In this document: positions 32,293 to 41,764 of the stretch, piece by piece | Layout: each line of letters opens with the position of its first letter | Position numbering within the stretch: the first letter of the stretch is position 1 | Virus record (IMG/VR): IMGVR_UViG_3300047157_000137 | Location: 1 to 64,000 of that record | Direction: 5' to 3' (one strand) | Length of the DNA: 64,000 nt | Origin: a virus | Translations under genes and position numbers: made by a program | The notes under the pieces: generated by a model | Told to the model about the DNA's origin: nothing | The model's database searches: none | What the model saw: only the letters and a program-made list of their open reading frames with translations

Positions 32293-34722
32293 ATGGCTAA
32301 TTTATCTAATATAAATAATAAACTCGTTTTAACAACAGACGGAGCCGCATTAATCAATCAAGGTAGTGTTGATTATGGAACTGCTAAACTACAAGTTTCT
32401 GGAAGTGGGTCAACAGGTACCATTACCTGGAGAAATGATGGTGGTAGAAAAACTGGTTATTTATATAGTGATTCAGCTGGTGTAGCAATTTATTCCACAG
32501 CTCTTGCTAACGCTGGTATTTATCTAGCAGATAATTTACAAATAGATTTTAGAGTTAACGGTTCACAACGAATGATTATTCTAGAATCAGGCAACGTAGG
32601 AATAGCAGCGACACCAGGAACTTATCTTTCAAGTATTAGAGCATTAAGAATTGGTCAAGGTGCAAGTTTTAGCGCTTTTACAAATTCATTAAATACTTAT
32701 GTAAGTAGTAATGTTAGAGTAGATGCAACTGGAACTAATAAAGCTATTGTAACTGGGGAATCAGCACAATATAGACAATCAGACGGATTACATATTTGGT
32801 ATAATGCTGCAAGTGTATCAGCAGGAGCAACTTCTACTTTAACAGAAAGAATGCGTATAGACAGTTCTGGAATTGTTAATATTGGAACTGCAACAGGAAC
32901 ACAGCCGTCTTATTTTAATAGTTACTTAAATGTTCAAAATAACGCATCAACATCAAACCACGCTTCTATAACAATAACTTCTGGAAGTTCTGGTTATGCA
33001 GGACTGCATTTTGGTGATTCTGATAATGGACGTATTGGTCAAGTAGCTTATAACAATAGTAATAATTCTTTACTTTTTACGGCTAACAATAGTACAAGAA
33101 TGACCATAGACAGTTCTGGAAACGTAGGAGTTGGAGTAACACCTTTTGCACATACATTAGGGACGTCTGCTTCATTGGATTTAAAAGGTAATGGTGGAAT
33201 ATGGGGTTATGCTGGTGCAACTTATGTAAATTCAAACGCTTATTATAATCTCGGATGGAAATATAAAACAACAGCTCCAGCAGCAGTTTTACAAGTAGGT
33301 GGTTCATCACAAGAATTAACTTTTAGACAAGCAGTAAGCGGAACAGCGGGTAATGCTATAACATATACTCAACCTTTTACAATAAATACTTCAGGAAACG
33401 TAGGAATTGGAGGAGGTGCAATAGAGGGTAAATTAAGTATAGATTATACTGCTGCTGAACTACCAACATCAGGAACTACATCTAATTCTGCTATACAAGT
33501 AACAAGCAGTTTAGGTAACCAATTAAATTTAGGTTTAAATACAGTTAGTGGTGATTATGGAGCATATATTCAAGCAAGTGATAATAATTTAGCTGTACCA
33601 TATCCTTTAAACTTACAACCAAACGGAGGAAATGTAGGTATAGGGACGACTTCGCCTGAGTTTAAATTAGACGTAAAATCAAACAGTGATACAGCACCTA
33701 GTGCATATTTAAGAGGTGGTAAATCTTCACAAGGAGAAATACAAAATACAGGTTTAATTGTAGGTACTCAAACAGATATGGCAGCTGGTGATTATCAGGG
33801 TATAAGTTTTACTGGATATACAAGTGTAAGTGCTATAAGAAGAGGTAGAGCTGCAATTGGTGTAGAAGCTGTAAATGGCCCCGGTAAAATGGATTTAGTA
33901 TTTATGGCTAAACATCAAGATGATGGTTCTCAATTATCTGCTGATGATACAAAGATGATCATCAAGGGCTCTCTTACAACTAGTAAACAAAGCAGGGTGG
34001 GTATTGGTTATGATTTTGTTGCAAGCAAGATTCACGAGCCAGAAGGAACTAATTCTTTAGATGTTTACGGAACTGGATTTTTTGGCTACCAAGATTTTAG
34101 AGATCATGATACATACCCACCTCAGAAAGTATTAGTTCTTAGAGGTGCTCCAGCTAGTGGAGCTTATGCTCAAAGTAGATTTAATTGGTACACAAAAAGT
34201 GGTACAACTTCTAATGGAATAGCTGAAATTCAAATAAAAACTCAATACGGAACCGATGCTGAGTCAGGTATAAAGTTTTCATTTGGAAGTGGTGGTGAAT
34301 TTTACGCTTCTGAAGGAATTTTATTAGGCGGAACTGGTAGTTCAAATAAATTAGATTTTTATCAAAGCGGATCATGGGTCCCAAGTGTAACATCAAGTGG
34401 TGGTGCAGGGTTTCCTGCTTATTCATCTATAGGTTACTTTCAAAGAGTTGGAAAAGTTGTTACAGTATCTTTTGAATTTACAATAAGTAATTTAGGTACA
34501 GCATCAGGAACTGTTATAATAAACAATTTACCTGTAGCTATAGCAAGTGGTAATGGTGTTAAAACTGTTGTAGGTTATGGAAACATTCCAACAATAGGCC
34601 AGTCACTTTCTATTTATCATTACACTGCTCAAAACCAAATAGGTATGAATAAATATGATGGTTCTTTTGCAGGAACTACTTATACAACAAGAGGAACTGT
34701 AACTTATTGGGCAGAACTTTAA
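32293..34722 (+). CDS. tail fibre with NINNK-type tag and repeated RIDSSGNVGIG motifs
   Basis: The 809-residue protein starts MANLSNINNKLVLTTDGAAL, sharing the MAxLSNIN start with the next two proteins. The body carries several TERMRIDSSGxxxIG repeats typical of phage fibres that expose beta-strands in trimers. The C-terminus (GSWVPSVTSSGGAGFPAYSSIGYFQRVGKVVTVSFEFTI) is a jelly-roll-type tip, not an S74 chaperone. A receptor-binding role is inferred. Confidence 0.75.
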   Translation: MANLSNINNKLVLTTDGAALINQGSVDYGTAKLQVSGSGSTGTITWRNDGGRKTGYLYSDSAGVAIYSTALANAGIYLADNLQIDFRVNGSQRMIILESGNVGIAATPGTYLSSIRALRIGQGASFSAFTNSLNTYVSSNVRVDATGTNKAIVTGESAQYRQSDGLHIWYNAASVSAGATSTLTERMRIDSSGIVNIGTATGTQPSYFNSYLNVQNNASTSNHASITITSGSSGYAGLHFGDSDNGRIGQVAYNNSNNSLLFTANNSTRMTIDSSGNVGVGVTPFAHTLGTSASLDLKGNGGIWGYAGATYVNSNAYYNLGWKYKTTAPAAVLQVGGSSQELTFRQAVSGTAGNAITYTQPFTINTSGNVGIGGGAIEGKLSIDYTAAELPTSGTTSNSAIQVTSSLGNQLNLGLNTVSGDYGAYIQASDNNLAVPYPLNLQPNGGNVGIGTTSPEFKLDVKSNSDTAPSAYLRGGKSSQGEIQNTGLIVGTQTDMAAGDYQGISFTGYTSVSAIRRGRAAIGVEAVNGPGKMDLVFMAKHQDDGSQLSADDTKMIIKGSLTTSKQSRVGIGYDFVASKIHEPEGTNSLDVYGTGFFGYQDFRDHDTYPPQKVLVLRGAPASGAYAQSRFNWYTKSGTTSNGIAEIQIKTQYGTDAESGIKFSFGSGGEFYASEGILLGGTGSSNKLDFYQSGSWVPSVTSSGGAGFPAYSSIGYFQRVGKVVTVSFEFTISNLGTASGTVIINNLPVAIASGNGVKTVVGYGNIPTIGQSLSIYHYTAQNQIGMNKYDGSFAGTTYTTRGTVTYWAEL

Positions 34723-34731
34723 AACAAATAA

Positions 34732-37158
34732 ATGGCATCATTATCTAATATAAATGGAATACTTGACGTTCATTCTACTGGGGCTATACTTTTTAGTACA
34801 TCTCACGGTACAACTGGGCAGGTATTAAAATCAAATGGTAATGCCGCGCCAACTTGGGTTGATGTACCTCCAATTGTAGATGATAGATATGTTTTAGTTG
34901 CTGGTGATACTATGACTGGTAATTTAGTTATTAATGGAACGAACAGTTTAACCGTTGGAGGAACGATCACAAGTAGTGATCAAATAACTGCAACGCATTT
35001 TTATTCTACAAGTTCAACTGCCAATATTTTTCTTGGTAGTGTAATAACTAAACCAGGTGACAATTTAGGTTTTATTGTTAGAAATAGTAGTAATGCTATA
35101 ATTGGATCTTTACTTAGAACAAGTAATACAACAACTGAGTTGACAGCTGATACTTTAGATTTAGGTGGAACTACTGCTCAATATGTAAGAGGTGATGGTT
35201 CTTTTGCCACTTATTCACCGGGTACTGGAACTATTACAGGATCTGGTACAACAAATACAGTAACAAAATTTACTGGAGCTTCAGCTATTGGAGATGGTCC
35301 TATAACATTCAGTGGGAATAATTCAACTTTTATAGGAACTGTAACTTTTAATCCAGACGCTGATAGTAGTGTTGTTATAAAAAATGCTGGAACAGATGCA
35401 ATAGCTTTATTTGCAGCTTCAGGTGACACATTATATTTAGGTAGTAACGATACAACAGGTTTATACTTTAGTGCGACAAATAACAATGCAACTTTTGTAG
35501 GAACAATTAACTCAGGTGCTATAACTTCTACAGGATTAATAACCGCTGAGTCTTATAAATCAAGTAATTTTGTAGAGATACAAGTAGATGATGCAGAGGT
35601 GTATTGGACTAATACTGCAAATAATGATTATTGGGTTTGGAAACGAGATGCAAGTAATAACTTTATTTGCGACCATTATAATGGAAGTTCAACTACAGCG
35701 GCTTTAACTTTTAATAGTTCTCAAAACGCAACTTTTGCAGGAAATATTGGTATTGGCGGTGCTCCTGGGCAAAATCTTGATATTCAAAAATCTGGTGCCA
35801 GATTTAGATTGATTGATGGTACTAATCAATTAAATATGGGGCTTTGGGATGGTGCTAATTATAGATTTGAGGGTGATGCTAACCGACCTATATATATGAC
35901 TTCATATCAAGGTAATATAAACTTTGGTATTAGTGGTGGTACAACCATGACAATACAAAGTGGGAAAGTAGGAATCGGAATTACTTCGCCTGGAGCTCAA
36001 TTACATAATTATTCAACAGCAACACAAAATGTTTGGCTTAGTGGTTATGGAACTTTAGCTCAAAATGATTGGGGAGCAGGTCATGGGATATTTGCAGCAC
36101 AAGATAATGGTTTACTTATAAGTAAAGCAAATGCCTCTAATAATACAAATAGATTATTTAGTTTTTATCATGATTCTGGTGGTAATTCTGAATTTTATAT
36201 GTATGATACTAACTCCAATAATAAAGTAAAAATAGATTCATCTGGTAATTCATTTTTTAATGGTGGCAACGTAGGAATAGGAACGACTACTCCTGATTCT
36301 CTTTTAGTAGTTCAAGCAGATGCACATAATGAAGCTTTTGCAGGTAAAAGATCTGCAACTGAGTACTTATGGTTTTTAAGAAACGAAAATAATTCCGGTA
36401 GATTTCAATTATACAATAGTAGTAGCAATCATACAATAGAAATGACCGCGGCTAATGGTAGAATAAACCAAGCACAAATGATAGCTGGTACAGCTTTTGC
36501 TTTATCAAATAGTGGTTTTGCTACTCTTGGAAGTACAAGTTCTAGCGTACCTATAGCAATAGCTATTGATGGAGATGCAAGTACAGCTAGTATAGTTGTT
36601 CCAACAAATAAGAACGTTTGTATAGGTGGGGTTTATAATTACGCAGGAACAGGTGTTACATCATTAAATATAAATGGTACTGATTATCCTTTACTGGCAT
36701 TTTATGCTGGTTCTACTTTAAGAACAACTTTAATAAGTTATTCTAATAATACGTATTTTGGTCATTCTCATGCTTCTGCAAAATGGTCATATGAAAATGG
36801 TACAGGAATGATGGGTGAATTAAGTGGAGCAGGAAATTTTACCGTCAAGGGTGACGTTGTAGCTTATGGTTCACCATCGGATATATCATTAAAAGAAAAC
36901 ATTAAACCTATAAAAAATCCTTTAGAAAAAATTAAAAAATTAAAAGGTGTTACTTTTGATTGGAAAAAAAGTAAAAGTATACTAGATATAAAAGAAGATT
37001 ATGGTTTTATTGCTCAAGATGTTAAAAAAGTAATTCCTGAGTTAGTTAGAAAAAATGAAAATGAATTATTATCTATGCGTCACCAAGGTGTTATACCTAT
37101 ATTGGTAGAAGCAATAAAAGAATTAGAAGCTAGAGTAAAAGAATTAGAAAATAAATAA
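34732..37158 (+). CDS. tail fibre/spike with C-terminal S74 chaperone domain
   Basis: The 808-residue protein starts MASLSNINGILDVHSTGAIL and carries GNVGIGTTTPDSL-type repeats. The C-terminus has the S74 intramolecular chaperone signature: SPSDISLKENIKPIKNPLEKI, then GVTFDWKK, DYGFIAQDVKKVIPELV and MRHQGVIPILVEAIKEL, where Ser/Lys of SD-x2-LK form the self-cleaving dyad. Such domains help trimer folding and are removed autoproteolytically. A terminal coiled coil follows. Confidence 0.88.
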   Translation: MASLSNINGILDVHSTGAILFSTSHGTTGQVLKSNGNAAPTWVDVPPIVDDRYVLVAGDTMTGNLVINGTNSLTVGGTITSSDQITATHFYSTSSTANIFLGSVITKPGDNLGFIVRNSSNAIIGSLLRTSNTTTELTADTLDLGGTTAQYVRGDGSFATYSPGTGTITGSGTTNTVTKFTGASAIGDGPITFSGNNSTFIGTVTFNPDADSSVVIKNAGTDAIALFAASGDTLYLGSNDTTGLYFSATNNNATFVGTINSGAITSTGLITAESYKSSNFVEIQVDDAEVYWTNTANNDYWVWKRDASNNFICDHYNGSSTTAALTFNSSQNATFAGNIGIGGAPGQNLDIQKSGARFRLIDGTNQLNMGLWDGANYRFEGDANRPIYMTSYQGNINFGISGGTTMTIQSGKVGIGITSPGAQLHNYSTATQNVWLSGYGTLAQNDWGAGHGIFAAQDNGLLISKANASNNTNRLFSFYHDSGGNSEFYMYDTNSNNKVKIDSSGNSFFNGGNVGIGTTTPDSLLVVQADAHNEAFAGKRSATEYLWFLRNENNSGRFQLYNSSSNHTIEMTAANGRINQAQMIAGTAFALSNSGFATLGSTSSSVPIAIAIDGDASTASIVVPTNKNVCIGGVYNYAGTGVTSLNINGTDYPLLAFYAGSTLRTTLISYSNNTYFGHSHASAKWSYENGTGMMGELSGAGNFTVKGDVVAYGSPSDISLKENIKPIKNPLEKIKKLKGVTFDWKKSKSILDIKEDYGFIAQDVKKVIPELVRKNENELLSMRHQGVIPILVEAIKELEARVKELENK

Positions 37159-37159
37159 T

Positions 37160-40100
37160 ATGGCATTATTAACAAATATAAATGGTAAATTCAGCGTTAG
37201 TGACGCAGGAGCAATAAGATTTAACGATGCGTTTACTTTTCCAACTGCAGATGGTACTGCTAATTATTTTTTACAAACAAATGGTAGTGGTCAGTTAGGT
37301 TGGGCCGCTGCTCCTACAGGTTCAGGTGCTACTAATAGAGTTGCTTATTGGAGTACTGCTAGTAATCTTTCATATAATGATAGTTTTCAATTCGATGGAT
37401 CACATGTAACAATAACCGGAAGATTAGATTTTGCTGCTAGCGCTGGAACATATGGACCTTACATAACAAGTTCTGATGGTGATGATGTTCAGATACATTA
37501 TAATGGTAATGATGCTGGTACTTTTGAAATATGGAATCATAATCAAAATGGTGGTGCGGCTGATAGAATGTTTAAAATTTCAGATGGTTCTACATCTACT
37601 TTTGGTAGTAGTTCACTAGACGTTAATGTAGAAATAACAGGTAATATTCAAGTTGATGGTGGTTTTAAAGATTCATCAGGTGATATTGGTGGAGCGGGGC
37701 AAATTTTAAGTTCTACTGCTACAGGAACAAATTGGATAAATAATAGTGGTGGAACTGTTACAGGATCAGGTACAGGACAAAAGGTAACTAAATGGACAGG
37801 ATCAGGTGCTTCAACAGTATTAGGAGATGGCCCAATAACTTTTGCAACTAATGATTCAACTTTTGCAGGAACTGGAACTTTTACTGATGCAGTAATAGTA
37901 AATGGTTCATACCCTGGTTTAACTCTTAATAGTACTTCTCATACAAAATTTGCTATTACAAATAGATATTCTTCAAATTATGTAACCTTTGATATGACGC
38001 CACAAGGAGGTTCAACACTTGAAGCATTAACTTTAAAAAATAATGGATTTTTAGGAATAAACAGAAACTCCCCAAATGGTTTGTTACATCAACAAAGTGC
38101 AGCAGGAAGTAATTCTGAATACTATATCCAAACAGGTGATACAACTACTAACTCAACTATTTATTTTGGTGATTCCGATTCATCAATTCATGGTGGAATA
38201 GATTATGACCACAATGACGATAGTATGTCATTTAAAGTAAACAATAGCTTTAGAATGGTTATTAACAGTTCTGGATTAACAACAATAAAAAGAACTGGAA
38301 TAACAGGAGTTGCTAAAGCTGATATGACTTTACAAATAGGTTATGAAGGTAATAATGGTCAAAATAACTTAATTGGTTTTGGATATAATGCACAAACTAA
38401 TATTCCTGCATATATTGGATATACTACAACAAGTGGTAGTGGAAGCACAAAAGGAGATTTAGTTTTTGGAACAAGAAGTGTAACTACAAATACTGCTCCA
38501 TCAGAAAGAATGCGTATAGACAGTGACGGAAACGTCGGTATCGGAACAACTTCGCCTGATTTAGGTGCTATTGCAGGAACAAGAGTTCTTACAATAGCTT
38601 CACCTACTGCAGAAAGATGGGGTATATTAGAATTAGCAGGTAATAGAACTTGGGGTGGAAACCAAGTAGGAGAACTTAAATTTATAAGTACTGATAGCAC
38701 TAACAATGGAACACTTGTAAGTTTAACTGCTATAAATGATCCAACTGCAACAGGAACAGGTGGAAGCTTAAAATTTAGCACAAGACCTAATGGAGGTTCT
38801 TTAACAGAAAGAATGCGTATAAAATCTGACGGTGTAATTACTTTTTCTACAACAGCGGTCACAAGTACTCCAGCCGGAAGTATAAATCATGCAAGTAATA
38901 ACTTTCTTTACGTTACAGGGGGTATAGGAGGCGCTTCTTTTGGAGATGATTCACACGCTACACGTATGATAGTGTTTGATAATAATTATTTAAGGTTTGA
39001 TACAGGTAGTACAGAAAGAATGCGTATAGACAGTGTAGGATTGGCAACTTTTAGGTCAACATATATAGTTGCTGGTCTTTATGGAGGAGAAGTTACATTA
39101 GGTGGAAGTAGTACTACTTTTGGTTTACAATTAAAATATAACCAAGATGCAGCTACAACAAGTACCATATATCATTCACCAGGATATGTCAGTAATGATA
39201 ACTCATTTAAACTTGGTTCTGGTTCAGGAAACACAAACCAATTAGTATTAAAAGGGGACGGAAACGTAGGAATTGGGACGTCTACACCTGGTGATTTTGA
39301 TGGTGAATCAAGAAATTTAGTTATTAGAGGTGGAGTGAATGGATCAACACCAACTATAGGTATGACAATAGCTACAGATGGAAATCAAGCTAGTAGTGGA
39401 AGGTGTGCAATTAGATTTGCGGATGGAATAAATGGAAATGAAAGATATAGAGGTGCGGTTGAATACAATCATAATGGAGATGATATGTCATTTAGAACTG
39501 CTGGAACACAAAAAATGCGTATTGATAGTGGAGGAAGTATATTAATTGGTGCTGGTGCTACAAGTGGAACACCCACGTCAGATTATCGTTCTTTAGAAAT
39601 AGGTAGGCAAGGAAATACTATTACAGGTGCACCTTGGAAATCAAACTTATATTTAACCTGTAATGGAACTGTAACTGCAGGTAGTACTGCTTTTACTTAT
39701 AGGTACGCAAATGAAGCTCCTGCCCGAATGGATTTAGAAGATGGTAATGTTACATTTTATAATGCAGCCGCAGGAACAGTAGGAGACACTATTTCTTGGA
39801 ATCAAAGAATGATTGTCAACAGCTCAGGAAACGTAGGAATCGGTGATACATCAGCTCCTAATAAATTAAGTGTAAAAGATACTGGAAATTTAACTTGTAG
39901 ATTTACAGGTGGAACAACATTTTCTTTATATCAAAACAATACAGATGGTTCAGTTATATTTTCAGCAAATCACGGTAATGCGTCTCCTACTGGAGTTGAA
40001 AAAAGATTTATATGGCAATTAGCTGGAGGAACAGCAAAAATGAAACTTGATGATGGAAATTTAACAGTTTCAGGAGATGTTGTGGCTTACGGTTCTCCTT

Positions 40101-40405
40101 CAGATAAAAGATTAAAAGAAAATATTAAACCTATTGAATCAGCTTTAGATAAAGTAAGTAAACTACAAGGTGTAACGTTTGATTGGAAAGATAAAAAACA
40201 AGATAAAGCTTATGATCCTGATCAAGCCTGGAAAGAAGATATAGGATTTATAGCACAAGACGTACAAAAAGTTATACCAGAGCTTGTAAGAGAAAATGAT
40301 AATGGTATGTTATCGATGAGACATCAAGGTATAGCTCCAATATTACTAGAAGCTATAAAAGAATTAAAAGCTGAAATAGAAGAACTAAAAAAACAAATTA
40401 AATAA
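37160..40405 (+). CDS. tail fibre/spike with C-terminal S74 chaperone domain (larger)
   Basis: The 1,081-residue protein starts MALLTNINGKFSVSDAGAIR and has several MRIDSxGxVGIGTTSP repeats. Its C-terminus is an S74 domain (SPSDKRLKENIKPIESALDKV, VTFDWKD, DIGFIAQDVQKVIPELV, MRHQGIAPILLEAIKEL), with the Ser and Lys of SDKRLK as the expected dyad, then a coiled coil. It is paralogous to the preceding gene in tag and C-terminus but not in the tip. It starts 1 nt after the previous stop and its last base is the first base of the next gene's ATG. Confidence 0.88.
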   Translation: MALLTNINGKFSVSDAGAIRFNDAFTFPTADGTANYFLQTNGSGQLGWAAAPTGSGATNRVAYWSTASNLSYNDSFQFDGSHVTITGRLDFAASAGTYGPYITSSDGDDVQIHYNGNDAGTFEIWNHNQNGGAADRMFKISDGSTSTFGSSSLDVNVEITGNIQVDGGFKDSSGDIGGAGQILSSTATGTNWINNSGGTVTGSGTGQKVTKWTGSGASTVLGDGPITFATNDSTFAGTGTFTDAVIVNGSYPGLTLNSTSHTKFAITNRYSSNYVTFDMTPQGGSTLEALTLKNNGFLGINRNSPNGLLHQQSAAGSNSEYYIQTGDTTTNSTIYFGDSDSSIHGGIDYDHNDDSMSFKVNNSFRMVINSSGLTTIKRTGITGVAKADMTLQIGYEGNNGQNNLIGFGYNAQTNIPAYIGYTTTSGSGSTKGDLVFGTRSVTTNTAPSERMRIDSDGNVGIGTTSPDLGAIAGTRVLTIASPTAERWGILELAGNRTWGGNQVGELKFISTDSTNNGTLVSLTAINDPTATGTGGSLKFSTRPNGGSLTERMRIKSDGVITFSTTAVTSTPAGSINHASNNFLYVTGGIGGASFGDDSHATRMIVFDNNYLRFDTGSTERMRIDSVGLATFRSTYIVAGLYGGEVTLGGSSTTFGLQLKYNQDAATTSTIYHSPGYVSNDNSFKLGSGSGNTNQLVLKGDGNVGIGTSTPGDFDGESRNLVIRGGVNGSTPTIGMTIATDGNQASSGRCAIRFADGINGNERYRGAVEYNHNGDDMSFRTAGTQKMRIDSGGSILIGAGATSGTPTSDYRSLEIGRQGNTITGAPWKSNLYLTCNGTVTAGSTAFTYRYANEAPARMDLEDGNVTFYNAAAGTVGDTISWNQRMIVNSSGNVGIGDTSAPNKLSVKDTGNLTCRFTGGTTFSLYQNNTDGSVIFSANHGNASPTGVEKRFIWQLAGGTAKMKLDDGNLTVSGDVVAYGSPSDKRLKENIKPIESALDKVSKLQGVTFDWKDKKQDKAYDPDQAWKEDIGFIAQDVQKVIPELVRENDNGMLSMRHQGIAPILLEAIKELKAEIEELKKQIK

Positions 40406-40941
40406 TGGGAGTACCAAGTTCAGGAACGCTAGAAATGATAAAAATTGCTAGAGAAAGAAGATGGGCTAATTATAGTGGTAATGGAACTATCACTGGACCT
40501 ATATCTATATATAACTTAATACTAGGTGGTAATACAGGTGGATCTGTTAATTCAGGTGATACGTATTTGTCACCTAATCCTAATTCACCTACAGTGTTAC
40601 CAGGCGCTGGACCTGGAAATCAACCTTGGAGATTTAGTGATTTTTATGGTTATGAGCAAGTTAGTGCTAGAACAGCATTTAATTATATTTATGATAGTAG
40701 TAGTGGACCTAATGGATCATGTAATATAGGAATTACACAGGGACCATATTATCATACTGGCTTAAATTTAATGCCAAGCGTTGGTGATGTTGTTTATCAA
40801 GGCGCGGCTCCTAGCACAACTAAAGCGGCTGCTGGATATTACACACCTTACACAACAACTGGATTTCCACCGACATCAAGTGGTCAATGGTTTCAAGTTA
40901 CCGGTATAAATGGTGTGGTTGCAGCGGTTGGATCTTGTTAA
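40405..40941 (+). CDS. fibre-associated protein with GPISxxNLxxGGN motif
   Basis: The 178-residue protein begins MGVPSSGTLEMIKIARERRWANYSGNG, followed by a GPISIYNLILGGN segment and a short FSDFYGYE turn. This arrangement (GVPSSGxLxxxKIAREK, then a Gly-Asn-rich strand) is seen in small virion-associated proteins of Bacteroidota phages. The C-terminal part has two cysteines (Cys near 107 and the final Cys). It is probably a fibre adaptor or tip. Confidence 0.6.
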   Translation: MGVPSSGTLEMIKIARERRWANYSGNGTITGPISIYNLILGGNTGGSVNSGDTYLSPNPNSPTVLPGAGPGNQPWRFSDFYGYEQVSARTAFNYIYDSSSGPNGSCNIGITQGPYYHTGLNLMPSVGDVVYQGAAPSTTKAAAGYYTPYTTTGFPPTSSGQWFQVTGINGVVAAVGSC

Positions 40942-40971
40942 CAAATAAATTAATAAATTAAAACAATAAAA

Positions 40972-41331
40972 ATGGCAATTACTTACAAATGGACAATTAA
41001 CCAAATGAATGCACATATTCAAGCTGAAGGCGAGGATAATGTAATATATACAGTGCATTGGACTTATTCAGGTTCAGAAGAATCTGGTGGAAAGACTTAT
41101 TATGCATCATCAATAGGTGCTCAAAGTTTTACTTATGTAGCTGGAGAACCTTTTATACCTTATGCAGACACTGAAGCTTTTGAAAGTGTAGTGATAGGTT
41201 GGCTTGAAGGAGCATTAGATGTACCAGCAATGGCAGCTAATATTGAAGCTCAAATAGCTAAACAAATAACTCCTGTAAACGAAGATTTATACTTCACATG
41301 GCAAAACCCACCTATTCCACCAGTTGAGTAG
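40972..41331 (+). CDS. conserved small phage protein (AITYKWxI family)
   Basis: The 119-residue protein MAITYKWTINQMNAHIQAEGEDNVIYTVHWTYSG... matches a small family (DUF7936 type) common in marine phages next to tail genes. It has a beta-sandwich-like alternation and a C-terminal IxxQIAKQITPVNEDLYFTWQNPP segment. Function unknown; a tail or capsid decoration role is possible. Confidence 0.65.
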   Translation: MAITYKWTINQMNAHIQAEGEDNVIYTVHWTYSGSEESGGKTYYASSIGAQSFTYVAGEPFIPYADTEAFESVVIGWLEGALDVPAMAANIEAQIAKQITPVNEDLYFTWQNPPIPPVE

Positions 41332-41372
41332 TGTAAGTTTTGTAAAAAACAAGTGATAGTATAACTAAACCT

Positions 41373-41393
41373 ATATTGCTAGCGAGGCAATAT
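41373..41393. promoter_or_regulatory. inverted repeat before the chaperonin cluster
   Basis: ATATTGC and GCAATAT are separated by a 7-nt TAGCGAG loop (seven perfect pairs), with no T run after. It lies in the only gap of note (41332-41432) between the fibre block and the next genes, so it could be an mRNA processing, attenuation or protein-binding site. Confidence 0.45.
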
Positions 41394-41432
41394 TAACCAA
41401 AAATAAAGTTTAACCCTTAAAACCAAAACACG

Positions 41433-41732
41433 ATGACTTATTTTTATTCGTTGAGCTCAAGTATGGGCCAACCACAAACACCGCAGATTACCGAAGAAAC
41501 TATTAAAATCTGGAAACATTTATCCAAAAAGAAACATTGGAGAATAGTTCAGTTACCTAATGGTTATTTTCAAACCGAACACCGTGACCTTGTAGAAAAA
41601 GACAAATGGTACGATGTAACAAGACGTGAAACTATGGAAGCCGCAGAAACTGCAATTGATGGTAGTGTTGATCACTATGCAAAGAAAGTAGATTTCTTAA
41701 AAGGACCTAAAGTAGTTAAGACGTTTAAATAA
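41433..41732 (+). CDS. hypothetical protein upstream of groEL
   Basis: The 99-residue protein starts MTYFYSLSSSMGQPQTPQITEETIKIWKHLSKKKHWRIVQLPNGYFQTEH and resembles small basic proteins near phage tail genes (a KxWRIVQLPNGYFQTE pattern). It is 32 nt ahead of groEL, separated by an AT-only leader of TAAAT repeats. Function unknown. Confidence 0.55.
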   Translation: MTYFYSLSSSMGQPQTPQITEETIKIWKHLSKKKHWRIVQLPNGYFQTEHRDLVEKDKWYDVTRRETMEAAETAIDGSVDHYAKKVDFLKGPKVVKTFK

Positions 41733-41764
41733 TATCAATCAATCAAATTAAATTAAATTAAATT

